Positions 19,601-27,594 of a stretch of 64,000 nucleotides of DNA are shown piece after piece. A model generated the notes under the pieces. The model made no database searches. It worked only from the letters and a program-made list of their open reading frames with translations, and was not told where the DNA came from. Where the stretch lies: the NCBI RefSeq assembly GCF_964026565.1, contig NZ_OZ032162.1, forward strand, positions 620,001 through 684,000. Reading direction: 5' to 3'. The stretch is from Rickettsia endosymbiont of Ceutorhynchus obstrictus (lineage in GTDB: Bacteria; Pseudomonadota; Alphaproteobacteria; Rickettsiales; Rickettsiaceae). Both the position numbers and the translations under genes were made by a program. Numbering within the stretch: the first letter of the stretch is position 1; each line of letters opens with the position of its first letter.

Positions 19601-22600
19601 ATAATGGTAAAGATTACACCTAAAATTGTCAATACAGCTGCAAATACTGCTGGCAAGTTTGTACCACGTGTTTTAGGTTATAATACAAAGTTCGTTATCC
19701 AAATAGGAGGAATGAAATATGGTGCAAAAATAGCAAAAGGTACAGCAGGAGCATTAGCAGGAGTATTTGATATTATTGATATAGCAATGTCATCCAATAC
19801 TTTAGTACAATGTGCTAATAAAAAAGGCAGTAATGATCCGTGTAGTGATAAAGACATAAGAGATAACATAGCATCTATAACTTTTTCTAGCGTTTCTTTT
19901 TTTTCTGGTATTGGATTAACTGTTGCGGGTGCTGGACCATTAGCTATAGGAGTTGGTTTTGGATTAATGGTAGGTTATGGAATATATAGTGGCATTAGTA
20001 ATATTATAGAATATGAAGAAAAGTATGATACTACACATTCGGAGAATTGGAGTATCTTTTGGCGTACTATGTTGTTGCAAGATATGGCACAAGACATAAA
20101 AAATTTAAAATTTAGAACAGAAGCAGTTAACAATATAGTTCAAAATGCTTGGAAAACTTTATCAGCTAGTCCTAATGATGTGGTTGCTTATGCTACAGGA
20201 TTAGGAAAGATAGAATATCAACCTAAAAACTGCAAAAATAAAGAAGTATGTCATGCGTATTATATTGCAATATCATGCCATACAATATCTTACTGTGACT
20301 ATATATCTACTATTAGTGGTAGTTCTGCAACTATTCATATGCATGAGAAAAACGCTAATACAAAACATCTTTCGCGTGTCTTACCTCACCCTATACAGAA
20401 TTCTACAATGATTTGTTTACCAGAAATTACTGATGCAGATTATGAGAAAGGTGTTACAAAATCAGTTCCAACAGCTGTACATCATTGTGATAATGCGGTA
20501 GTTATGGTTCATAATCAGAGGAAAGCATCAAAAAACAATGATCAATGGATTATCTATGATCTAAGATATATAAATACAGGAACAATAATTGGAAGTGATA
20601 AATTACACAATGTTTTTTTGCTTTCTGAGGGGAATACAAAAATACTTGGTGGAAATGACACAACTAATCAGTTTATTTTTATAAGTGATAAATTTTTAGG
20701 TCCGCTTTCTTTGGGTAGCAATTCTACTAATATACTTAGTACAGAACAACTAACAAATGAAGTTACAGATTTTAAGATCACTAACACTTACTCATTGAAT
20801 ACAGGATTCTCGCAAGTAATATTAAATGATCGTAGTTTTGCAGTACACTATTTTAGATATGATGATGCTAGACTTCACTATATTGGAAGAAAAAATAAAG
20901 TAGATAATATTGTTTGTGAACCATTTCATCTTACAAACATTCATTATTCAGGAGAATATCATATACCTGCTCCTCATATTTTTATAGATAGTGGTGGAGG
21001 TTATAGTCATGGCAAAGAAGATTTAATCACTGGTTGTAATAAAGTAAATATTTATCCATATACTAAGGTTGCAGGTTATTATAGTACTTATACCTTTTTT
21101 GTCAAGACTCAGGGATATGAAAACCAGGTTTCAAGTTCAACAATTAATGTACATGGAAACGGTACTATCATTTTTTCCAAAATTAGTTTGTTAAAAGATT
21201 GTGATCAAATAACTTATTCTCCAATAAATAATACCATATCCTTCAGGATACCGTTGAGTCAAAATGGTACATTCACTCTTGACGTTAAAAACTATCTTGA
21301 TAGGAACAACAATACTAACTTTGTATTGATAGATAAGCATGGTAGTAATATTGTTCCTAAGCTAGATAGTAATTCTACTATTGTTAGTAAATTTGAACTG
21401 CATGCAGGACACTCTCTTGATAATTTAAGCATTGCTAAAGATTACTATAGAAACATTTCATATACAGAAAAAGATTATAAAATTTTCGGTGTTATTAGTA
21501 GTGCATTAGAAAATGATCATAAAGTATCCTATAAGATGGTTATTGGTTCTTCTGGAGTTGATGTTATTAATCTTGATAAACAAACTGTATTTGCTGAAGG
21601 TGGAGAAGGACAGGATGTGTATATAGCCAGTAATGCACCAGGTGAAACTGCAGTAAATATTGATAATAGATCAGAAGATAAAAAACTCGATATTTTAAGT
21701 GTACAATCTATTGATGATGTTTCATTAGAACAAAAAGATGATAATTTAAGTTTATTAATTGAGAAAAAAGTTAATCATACTACTACTGAAAGAGATAATA
21801 TTATAATAGAGAATTACTTTTTAGGTAATGAGTATAAACATTTAATATTAGTGGATCAAAGTAAAAATTCTTTTATACCTTTTGATGAGGATGTTAGATT
21901 GGTACCTTTTTATCATGCTAGCAGTAATAGAAATGTATTTATACTGCCAGTCAGTATTAAGCAAGTTGTAGTGGATAGTAATTTAGAAAATATAGAATTC
22001 TGCAGAAATAATAATGATCTATTATTATTAGAAAAAGACATAGGTGAAAATCCTAATCCTTTGGTTGTAATACTTAAAGATTTTTATTCTGATACTCTTA
22101 AATGGCAAGATTTTAAACTATATTCATATAGCAATGGTAGTATAAATTATAAATATAGTACTAATTTATTACAAGAATACCCTAAAGCTTTAGATTATAA
22201 AAAATATAATTATGAAAAAATTGTAAAAGAATATGTTGTAGATTTTGGTAAATCCCTTGAAATTAATCATAATCAGAAATTAGTAAATAACACCTTAATT
22301 TCTATAGAATCAGATGCACAACGTATAGGGGTGATGTTATTAAAAAATGTGCTACCTGAACAAATTAAAGTTCATATTATAGATCAAGATTTAATATTTA
22401 CTGATAAAAATTCTAATAATTTTATTAAAATAAAAAATTGGTGTATTAATGAAAATTATAGAATATCTACACTAGAATTTGATTTAGGTTTAGATCCAAT
22501 AAAAATTCAAAGGTTAGATAAAAACAACTGTTCTACCTCGTATTTAGAGAATAACATTTCTAACGCTTCGCAATTATATAAATTAAATAAAGAACTAGAA

Positions 22601-23725
22601 TCTGTGATAGATTATGATATAGAACATGTTTTAAGATGTGTAATGTCAATTAATAGCTTCGATATCACCGAAGCTTACGCGATCCTAGGCTTTACTTCAG
22701 TGCAAGATGAGATTAATTTTATTGAAGATTGTGATTTTAAAGAATTTACTAGATTAAAAAGTCATATTAATAATAGTTTATTGTCTAAATATCAAGATAA
22801 ATTATTATATAACGTACAATTACAAAACTATTCTTTAGATAAGACAACACAATATAGTAATATAATAAATCAGCAACTTTTTCCTGATAACGTTGTTAAT
22901 AGAATAATGAAAACAATCAATCATGTTCAGAATCCAGTCGAATATGTAAAAAATAGAGATGGTTATAACATTACGATTAATAAAGTTGAGGATAATACTA
23001 TTATAGATTTATGTTCTTTATCAAAACAAATAAAAGAAAGTTTATATAAAGAATTACAATCTGAGATTGTGGAGTCTGGTAATGATATATTAATGAAATT
23101 ATTCTATTATAAAGATGGGGGAAGAGTATCTCCACTTACAAATGGAGAAATATATCTTTTTCCACCAGATAAAAACTATATAGCAACAATAAAATTAAAA
23201 GAAGCATTAAACCAAGATTGGTATAAGAGATTGGAAATATATTTAAATGATATAGCTATAAGGATCAGTTATAATAGCGAAGGACTATTTTTTGTTCAAG
23301 TGCCTTTGATTATGAATGCTAATAAGAATGTTATTATTATTACAGAAAAGGAGATAGAATGGAAAATGCAGTGGACCATGCTACAGACTGCTCAAAATAG
23401 CATTATAGATTATGTATCTAATTCTAGCACAGAAAACAGTGTAATATATGATCGTTATCGTCGTGAGATTGCTGAGGGAAACGAAACAGAAAATATCAGT
23501 GATCATGTAATAAGTAATGCCGCTAGTAGTATGTTATCACCAATAAATAATATGATTAATTGGCTAAAAAGTAAAAGCACTGGGATATTATTAAGCGTGC
23601 TAAATCCAATTAATAAAATAAACTGGTTTACTGCAAAAAATATTAAGACTGCATCTATAGATGCAGAACAGACAGCTGATAGTAGTACAAATAGTACCAC
23701 TAAGAATTCAGCATCAATTAAATGA
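16613..23725 (+). CDS. cifB: Giant CifB-like toxin: tandem PD-(D/E)XK nucleases, furin-type site, TcdA/TcdB-like pore region
   Basis: This 2370-residue protein may really begin at ATG 16625, which has GAGG six bases upstream. Nuclease module 1 spans about residues 55-330, with HHGF at 264-267, D295 in YADIILLV, and E315-L-K317. Module 2 spans about 430-730, with HFQAILHGAFSHYSD, D686 in GRIDMLI, and E708-L-K710. Both triads are intact. Next comes R830-T-K-R833 before S834, a furin-type site followed by CLYSWDDVDNFN. A hydrophobic Gly/Ala-rich region (about 960-1165) resembles the TcdA/TcdB pore-forming domain. Residues 1165-2370 are mostly beta-rich and include an RTX-like stretch, VFAEGGEGQDVYIA (about 1660). 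CifB proteins are the toxins of the CI pair; large multi-domain versions are known from Rickettsia. No Ulp1-type deubiquitinase motif was seen. Entry, cleavage and DNA damage roles are inferred. Confidence 0.85.
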   Translation: MRFIMPNINPLKEKPQEFELIELLFPDIAKSSIPQNPPLDYSFQARFQSFINQIPSYLHSSIKEGFFPHFFLGSFSTLLDTRLGVQKIGITSLYFRFDSAKTLKVVVEIEKKVNVFIFTEEGNKKYTSEQLRTRKLEFTTDELDEINNLRANNKQSKLKEKDIKIQLIKINKSTGENKITVEIDNNIPIKHDAGPAPVKFPFQKITKKRAGDDYLENDIAKLASSDTDQVRNIFEKILTHIKDTHTALSLSKDVYGSQAREADHHGFVAGVFDNFRYRENTRIYLEQFAGRGYADIILLVRGPDRATNSIPIIIELKAGITGQIGSSDALKQAKDYTKGFQPNTMRILTIPDNILCAGMNLDSTASSFIQMELVKRDVEITPLVQGILDSTREWEVRDQITREKDKSVFQDKIKEYLENTYHTFPGTGEKSENHYFSRFLLGQSILLEDDKYTKHIFIYNKDDIVATEELKVLDSQATRVQPGRIAKDKTKDSQQTDLKGDKSHAITTVLFIPSSQKDSVILLNIIETNRDVQLKKIPLNQALIGDRKIIQLDLHFRIDKKQFEEYCNIKIIDLYPSLKSYNDAYNEESKGDFTKITYPDKLKEKFVDALNSQLQANISSDKYNNLLKKIGEGINPIKSFISKEAHFQAILHGAFSHYSDIKLAGEEKTRELVLTEFQTGAGGRIDMLIQGIGASVQGTKEYTPVGLELKYDDSIKLTHTQENNLLKITDIAEKIQKEQEFLNDKGKKVVKNLVDEQVNRYSQGAALKAITDSDKIVIMGAVFNAQARNADSLLLTSDSFTSAIVVHSSTTVADPNVVAGLSKLCLGAGRTKRSINDCLYSWDDVDNFNVNKKAPRDLDQIMIDSKKFLEYTKNIQDNNKNSQLLELAKERIAAGDNNINIIGEYKYLLNDVIQDGGYNSYIQNERIKDLSHDFSKSDAPKINPKLKQGLLNAAGKVQLIRGIHSTIATCQDGSEGYCALSVTGLSYSFLSQPIEHIMVKITPKIVNTAANTAGKFVPRVLGYNTKFVIQIGGMKYGAKIAKGTAGALAGVFDIIDIAMSSNTLVQCANKKGSNDPCSDKDIRDNIASITFSSVSFFSGIGLTVAGAGPLAIGVGFGLMVGYGIYSGISNIIEYEEKYDTTHSENWSIFWRTMLLQDMAQDIKNLKFRTEAVNNIVQNAWKTLSASPNDVVAYATGLGKIEYQPKNCKNKEVCHAYYIAISCHTISYCDYISTISGSSATIHMHEKNANTKHLSRVLPHPIQNSTMICLPEITDADYEKGVTKSVPTAVHHCDNAVVMVHNQRKASKNNDQWIIYDLRYINTGTIIGSDKLHNVFLLSEGNTKILGGNDTTNQFIFISDKFLGPLSLGSNSTNILSTEQLTNEVTDFKITNTYSLNTGFSQVILNDRSFAVHYFRYDDARLHYIGRKNKVDNIVCEPFHLTNIHYSGEYHIPAPHIFIDSGGGYSHGKEDLITGCNKVNIYPYTKVAGYYSTYTFFVKTQGYENQVSSSTINVHGNGTIIFSKISLLKDCDQITYSPINNTISFRIPLSQNGTFTLDVKNYLDRNNNTNFVLIDKHGSNIVPKLDSNSTIVSKFELHAGHSLDNLSIAKDYYRNISYTEKDYKIFGVISSALENDHKVSYKMVIGSSGVDVINLDKQTVFAEGGEGQDVYIASNAPGETAVNIDNRSEDKKLDILSVQSIDDVSLEQKDDNLSLLIEKKVNHTTTERDNIIIENYFLGNEYKHLILVDQSKNSFIPFDEDVRLVPFYHASSNRNVFILPVSIKQVVVDSNLENIEFCRNNNDLLLLEKDIGENPNPLVVILKDFYSDTLKWQDFKLYSYSNGSINYKYSTNLLQEYPKALDYKKYNYEKIVKEYVVDFGKSLEINHNQKLVNNTLISIESDAQRIGVMLLKNVLPEQIKVHIIDQDLIFTDKNSNNFIKIKNWCINENYRISTLEFDLGLDPIKIQRLDKNNCSTSYLENNISNASQLYKLNKELESVIDYDIEHVLRCVMSINSFDITEAYAILGFTSVQDEINFIEDCDFKEFTRLKSHINNSLLSKYQDKLLYNVQLQNYSLDKTTQYSNIINQQLFPDNVVNRIMKTINHVQNPVEYVKNRDGYNITINKVEDNTIIDLCSLSKQIKESLYKELQSEIVESGNDILMKLFYYKDGGRVSPLTNGEIYLFPPDKNYIATIKLKEALNQDWYKRLEIYLNDIAIRISYNSEGLFFVQVPLIMNANKNVIIITEKEIEWKMQWTMLQTAQNSIIDYVSNSSTENSVIYDRYRREIAEGNETENISDHVISNAASSMLSPINNMINWLKSKSTGILLSVLNPINKINWFTAKNIKTASIDAEQTADSSTNSTTKNSASIK

Positions 23726-24245
23726 TAGTTTAACATTAGCTGATTTAATAATAAGAAAAATTACAAAAGTAAAACCTTATATTACAAAAGAAGAACCGCT
23801 TAATTTATTAGAAGTACAAGCTCATGTCCTTAATATTATAGCAGGATTTGAGGAAATATTAGAGGAATATGCCCAAGAAAAAGATATCTTAATGGCAGAA
23901 TTAGAATTTGACCCTATAACTCTACAAACGCAATTAATCAGCGAAATAGTCAATGGTAATCATAGTAATATAGTGGAAATATTATCTAAATCTTTAGAAA
24001 AAACTCAGCTAGCTACTAAGGCTACTGAACTAAAAAACCACTTGCAAGATAAAATCACAGTAATGCTAAAAAAACAACAAGATATGTTGTTAGCAAATGA
24101 GCCATTAATTGACAATAGGCAAAATAATCAATTCAATAATCAATCAAAGATAGAAAACACAGATATAGTGTATAATATTGCCGAGATAGAAAATTATGCT
24201 AATGTAACTACTAACTGTCAGCCGGATGTTGGCTTGATTGGATAA
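23661..24245 (+). CDS. Unrecognised 194-residue frame overlapping the end of cifB, probably a remnant
   Basis: The open frame starts inside the last 65 bp of cifB in another frame, and its first 20 residues are just that overlap. From about SLTLADLIIRKITKVKPYI onward it looks like real helical protein: Leu/Glu/Lys-rich, one coiled-coil-like stretch, then a Gln/Asn-rich tail. No signal peptide or membrane segment is seen. The piece LATKATELKNHL resembles TSKATELKSSL in the TraA C-terminal part, so it might be a relic of a conjugation gene, but the match is too short to rely on. It may equally be a third small gene of the cif operon. Confidence 0.4.
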   Translation: MQNRQLIVVQIVPLRIQHQLNDSLTLADLIIRKITKVKPYITKEEPLNLLEVQAHVLNIIAGFEEILEEYAQEKDILMAELEFDPITLQTQLISEIVNGNHSNIVEILSKSLEKTQLATKATELKNHLQDKITVMLKKQQDMLLANEPLIDNRQNNQFNNQSKIENTDIVYNIAEIENYANVTTNCQPDVGLIG

Positions 24246-24301
24246 GGGAAAAGCTTGGTAACTGATAGTCAAAAATTCAAGCAAAAATTGAAATCCTACT
24301 G

Positions 24302-25213
24302 TTACTTTTTAAGAGAAAGGATAAAGGGTTCATCAAGACCAGTGATGGCAGCAATTAAAGAAATATTACAATCCTCAGATAACATTTTTTTTGCTATTTC
24401 AACGGTTTTGCTATATTCTCCCTCAGCTTTTCCTTCAGTTTTTCCGATCTGGATTCCTTCTTCTTTAGCATGCTGCAGTTTATATTCTTCTACAGCCCTA
24501 TTATCCCAGATACGCTTTAGCTCTTGTTCATAGCTTATTAACTCCTCTTCACTCCAATTAAATTGATCAAGTGCTTCATATGCTCTTCTTATAACTAGGT
24601 CTGTACCTATTATCTTTTGTAACTCTTCTTCTGTCGTCTCTTTTGCATGCTTGAAAAAATAACACCATTTCTCTGTTATATTATTTAGTTCTTCTACCTT
24701 ATCTTTCTTAAATTTTGGTAATTCTATAAAGGTAAAAGAAAAATCCTTTAAATCATGCTCATAACTATTCTTATCTAATATTACATGACGTGATATATAT
24801 TCTCTCTTCTGTGGAAATAATATGCATCCTGCTATTGCTATAAAGATGATTTCTTTGAGATTAGAATATTTCCCATCTTCTTCTCTCCCCCTATTAGTCT
24901 GTCGACAATATGCCTTTGCTGCATAATATTGGGCTCTTTTCTCAAAACCAATAGAAGGATCTACCTGCATTTCTATAATATACTGCACCCCGCTCTTATC
25001 TTTACATAAAACATCCACTATTGATTGTTTCTTAGATGCTATATCAGGATCTTGAATGGTATTTAAAAATTCTATCTCTGTTATTTGATTATTACCTTTA
25101 AACAATAACATATCATTTAAGAAATGTATTAAGATATCCTTATTTTTTTCAGAACCAAAAATCTTTTTAAACGCCACATCATTTTTTGGATCAAGAAATC
25201 TTGATAAAGCCAT
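24302..25213 (-). CDS. PD-(D/E)XK nuclease family transposase (Rpn-like, PDDEXK_2)
   Basis: This 303-residue protein starts MALSRFLDPKNDVAFKKIFG, the standard opening of PDDEXK_2 (Rpn-like) proteins. The nuclease core includes KKQSIVDVLCKDKSG (D) and YIIEMQVDPS (E-x-Q in place of E-x-K). It ends with a short low-complexity G-K-A-E-G stretch and KKMLSEDCNISLIAAITGLD, shared with the Rpn proteins at 2200 and 38425. This C-terminal tail is thus common to two otherwise different nuclease types. It is convergent with the cif operon. In bacteria such proteins are linked to recombination and mobile DNA; the exact role is unknown. Confidence 0.82.
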   Translation of the reverse strand: MALSRFLDPKNDVAFKKIFGSEKNKDILIHFLNDMLLFKGNNQITEIEFLNTIQDPDIASKKQSIVDVLCKDKSGVQYIIEMQVDPSIGFEKRAQYYAAKAYCRQTNRGREEDGKYSNLKEIIFIAIAGCILFPQKREYISRHVILDKNSYEHDLKDFSFTFIELPKFKKDKVEELNNITEKWCYFFKHAKETTEEELQKIIGTDLVIRRAYEALDQFNWSEEELISYEQELKRIWDNRAVEEYKLQHAKEEGIQIGKTEGKAEGEYSKTVEIAKKMLSEDCNISLIAAITGLDEPFILSLKK

Positions 25214-25371
25214 AAATTTTATACTCTCTTAACTTATCCTATGATACTATTTACTGTAACTACCCTATAATTATATAACAAAAATCTTTGATTAACAATA
25301 AGTTACTAACTATATTATTTTTATATGTAAAAGTATACTCCTTTTCAAAGAAGTTTTAAATAATGAGTATC

Positions 25372-25397
25372 CAAGGTGAAAAGAGGTTTCCACCTTG
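25372..25397 (-). terminator. Possible terminator hairpin downstream of the RAGE spoT-like gene
   Basis: CAAGGTG at 25372-25378 pairs with CACCTTG at 25391-25397, and the stem can be extended inward (GAAA with TTTC past a bulged base). It lies 106 bp beyond the end of the spoT-like gene on the minus strand. There is no long T run, so this is a weak call. Confidence 0.3.
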
Positions 25398-25502
25398 AAT
25401 ACAATTTTAATTTATCTATTATTAGAGGTGTATATTATCAACATTTTAATAGTTCTTGTGTAATAAGTTTATTTACAGAATTATCTGATAATCTTCACTG
25501 TT

Positions 25503-26156
25503 TTAATTATTTGCTAACATCCTGCTTGGTAAGATTTCATAATTGAAGATTACATTTAGGCAGTGTTTTTCTAATCGCCCCGCAATCTCAGGTATTTTTA
25601 AGTAAGCAGCTAATGCTAAAAATATTTGCAGAGTTTCAGATGTTGTTTGCCAGATCTTGTCAAGAGACTTCGCTCTAACCGTTTGTATATTATGTAATCT
25701 ATCAAACAGCTTAATTAGTAATAAATCATCCTTCTTTTGTATATATAACATCTTAACCATTTCTACAGCACTAATCTTATGATCTTTTTTAATTCTAGTT
25801 AAATCTTCAACATAACTTGCTATCTTATCACTAAATGCTTCTGCTATCATTTCTTGAGTCAACTCTGTATCCTCAATCGCATCATGTAATATGGCAGTAA
25901 CAATAAGATCAGTTTTAAATGAGTAATCAGAAATCATATATGCCACTTCTAAAGTATGAGTGTAAAATAATTCTCCAGTTTTGCGTTTTTGCCCACCATG
26001 ATATTTTTTGGCATAGTAAATAGCCTTAGTAACTTGATTAAGATTTATCTTATTTGTTGCATATTTATTTAGTAGTAAAAGTTTTTTTAATAATCTTTTA
26101 CTATAACAACAATTTAAAGACTCCTCATACTTACAATTAATTTGATTTTTAACCAT
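25503..26156 (-). CDS. spoT: SpoT-like HD hydrolase domain protein of the RAGE
   Basis: This 217-residue protein contains only the (p)ppGpp hydrolase (HD) domain of RelA/SpoT: YYAKKYHGGQKRKTGELFYTH at about residues 47-68, the metal-binding pair AILHDAIEDT, and IKLFDRLHNIQTV. The synthetase, TGS and ACT regions are absent. Family knowledge predicts that it degrades the alarmone. Split, hydrolase-only SpoT genes are typical of Rickettsia and common on RAGE elements. It has the same layout as the chromosomal gene at 58913-59668 but is clearly diverged. It lies 145 bp downstream of the histidine-kinase-like gene on the same strand, separated by a strong hairpin. Confidence 0.88.
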   Translation of the reverse strand: MVKNQINCKYEESLNCCYSKRLLKKLLLLNKYATNKINLNQVTKAIYYAKKYHGGQKRKTGELFYTHTLEVAYMISDYSFKTDLIVTAILHDAIEDTELTQEMIAEAFSDKIASYVEDLTRIKKDHKISAVEMVKMLYIQKKDDLLLIKLFDRLHNIQTVRAKSLDKIWQTTSETLQIFLALAAYLKIPEIAGRLEKHCLNVIFNYEILPSRMLANN

Positions 26157-26251
26157 ATTTTGTCATGCTGTACTCATCTATTCAGTTTAGTTTAGTTAAC
26201 TGAACTGTCAATAATATTTTTACTATAGTAGATTACTTTTATAGATATTGA

Positions 26252-26289
26252 AGTAAAGTCTTGTAAATTTTACTTTACAAGACTTTACT
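26252..26289. terminator. Perfect 16-bp stem hairpin between the histidine kinase and spoT genes
   Basis: AGTAAAGTCTTGTAAA at 26252-26267 and its exact reverse complement at 26274-26289 enclose a 6-base loop. It begins 13 bp downstream of the stop of the minus-strand kinase gene and upstream of spoT. The position suits a terminator or attenuator, although no clear T run follows on the minus strand. Confidence 0.5.
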
Positions 26290-26301
26290 GTTTATTGATT
26301 G

Positions 26302-27213
26302 TTAATAAATAGATATAGGTAATTTTACTGGTATATTACATGTAACAGTTGTACTCTTACCTTCTTCGCTTTCGACGTTAATATCTCCACGCATTTCATG
26401 GATAAGTCTTTTAACAAAGGTAAGTCCTAATTTTAATCCTTTATACCCAGTTGCAGAATCAAATTCAATATTCTTACCTCTAATATATTGCTGTATTTCT
26501 TCAGACATGCCAATACCTGTATCATGGATGATAAGTTGTAGCACCATCTCCTTATTATCTTCTTCTATAGTAGTAGGAAATAGATTGATTGTCACAATAA
26601 CTTTGCCTTCTTCAGTAAATTTAACTGCATTAGCTACTAATTGTTCTAATATTGCCTTTATCCAGTAACTATCGCCAATAATAATCTTGGCTATATCGTA
26701 CTGAAAATTACAAAAAAGATCTAAACCTTTATCCTTAGCTTCTGGTATAATTTTATTAACAGTTTCATTTACTAATTGCTCTAGATCAAAAGCTTGTAGA
26801 TCTATGGGAACTAATTTAGCATCTTTATGCAGCAAATTAACCAGATTATGAGCATAATCTAATAGTCCCTTAGCACAATCTATGACAATATTAGATAAGG
26901 AGTTCTTCTTGTTAGAATCTGTTTCTGCTCCATAAAGTGTCAGCAGCTGTAAGAGCATTTCATTACATGATATATCTAATTTATTACTAATATTTTTAAT
27001 TAAATCTATCTTAAATATATTAGATTCTTTTAGTTCATGCTTTGCCTTTTGTAATTCTTGCTCTAATTCTTGATGCTTATCTGTAAAACTATATTCTGGG
27101 TCAGATGGCATTAATGTGACAGATATAGGAGATAATTGCAATATCCAAGCTTGCTGCACCATATTTTTAACTTTATTGTGATCTTGTTGTTGATTTGTGT
27201 TATTAATTATCAT
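26302..27213 (-). CDS. Histidine-kinase-like protein of the RAGE, phosphoacceptor His replaced by Asn
   Basis: This 303-residue protein has no membrane segment. A coiled-coil-like N-terminal part (residues about 28-50) leads to a HisKA-like helix pair reading LIKNISNKLDIS, where the usual text is N-I-S-H-E-L-R-T-P; the phosphoacceptor His is therefore Asn. The HATPase domain is well kept: N box QLVANAVKFTEEGK, G1 HDTGIGMSEE and G2 YKGLKLGLTFVKRLI. Sensor kinases of this type are typical RAGE cargo. Without the His it cannot autophosphorylate in the normal way, so it may act as an ATP-binding regulatory pseudokinase or be decaying. It lies just upstream of spoT on the same strand and divergent from dam. 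Confidence 0.85.
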   Translation of the reverse strand: MIINNTNQQQDHNKVKNMVQQAWILQLSPISVTLMPSDPEYSFTDKHQELEQELQKAKHELKESNIFKIDLIKNISNKLDISCNEMLLQLLTLYGAETDSNKKNSLSNIVIDCAKGLLDYAHNLVNLLHKDAKLVPIDLQAFDLEQLVNETVNKIIPEAKDKGLDLFCNFQYDIAKIIIGDSYWIKAILEQLVANAVKFTEEGKVIVTINLFPTTIEEDNKEMVLQLIIHDTGIGMSEEIQQYIRGKNIEFDSATGYKGLKLGLTFVKRLIHEMRGDINVESEEGKSTTVTCNIPVKLPISIY

Positions 27214-27594
27214 AGCATCTCCTTGCTGTTAAAGTTAAGAAAACAGCTCAGAGGTTAAAGTGTTAGAATGTTGAAGTCTTGAATTTAACCTCTGAACCAG
27301 AACTGCACCATGCAGCTCATGGTAAGGACAGATATCACCACAATTCTGCGAAGTACAGAGGATTTAAGAGCTTTTTTGACAGATTTTTATACAATTGGGC
27401 AAAGAGCTGCATAAATGAGACATAGCTAAATTGTATTATTTGTTAGCTCAGCTCTTTATCTATTACATGCAAATCAAAATCAGCATTAATGATGCTACAG
27501 CAAGCATCAAGAATTCCTTTGAATACAGCATTTTGCTGGCATTTAAGCCTACTTTATACTATAATTATAGTATAAATATTTTAATCATAATTTC
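27214..27594. other. Divergent intergenic region between histidine kinase and dam
   Basis: These 381 bp hold the promoters of both divergent genes. TATACTATAATTATAGTATAAATA just before dam (27546-27569) is a short palindromic AT element that could contain a -10 box and an operator. I see no gene. Confidence 0.35.

Noticed and set aside
16613..23725. Deubiquitinase (Ulp1-type) domain in the CifB-like protein
   Set aside because: No H...D...Q...C pattern of a Ulp1 protease was recognised in the C-terminal half. The call rests on the nuclease modules only.
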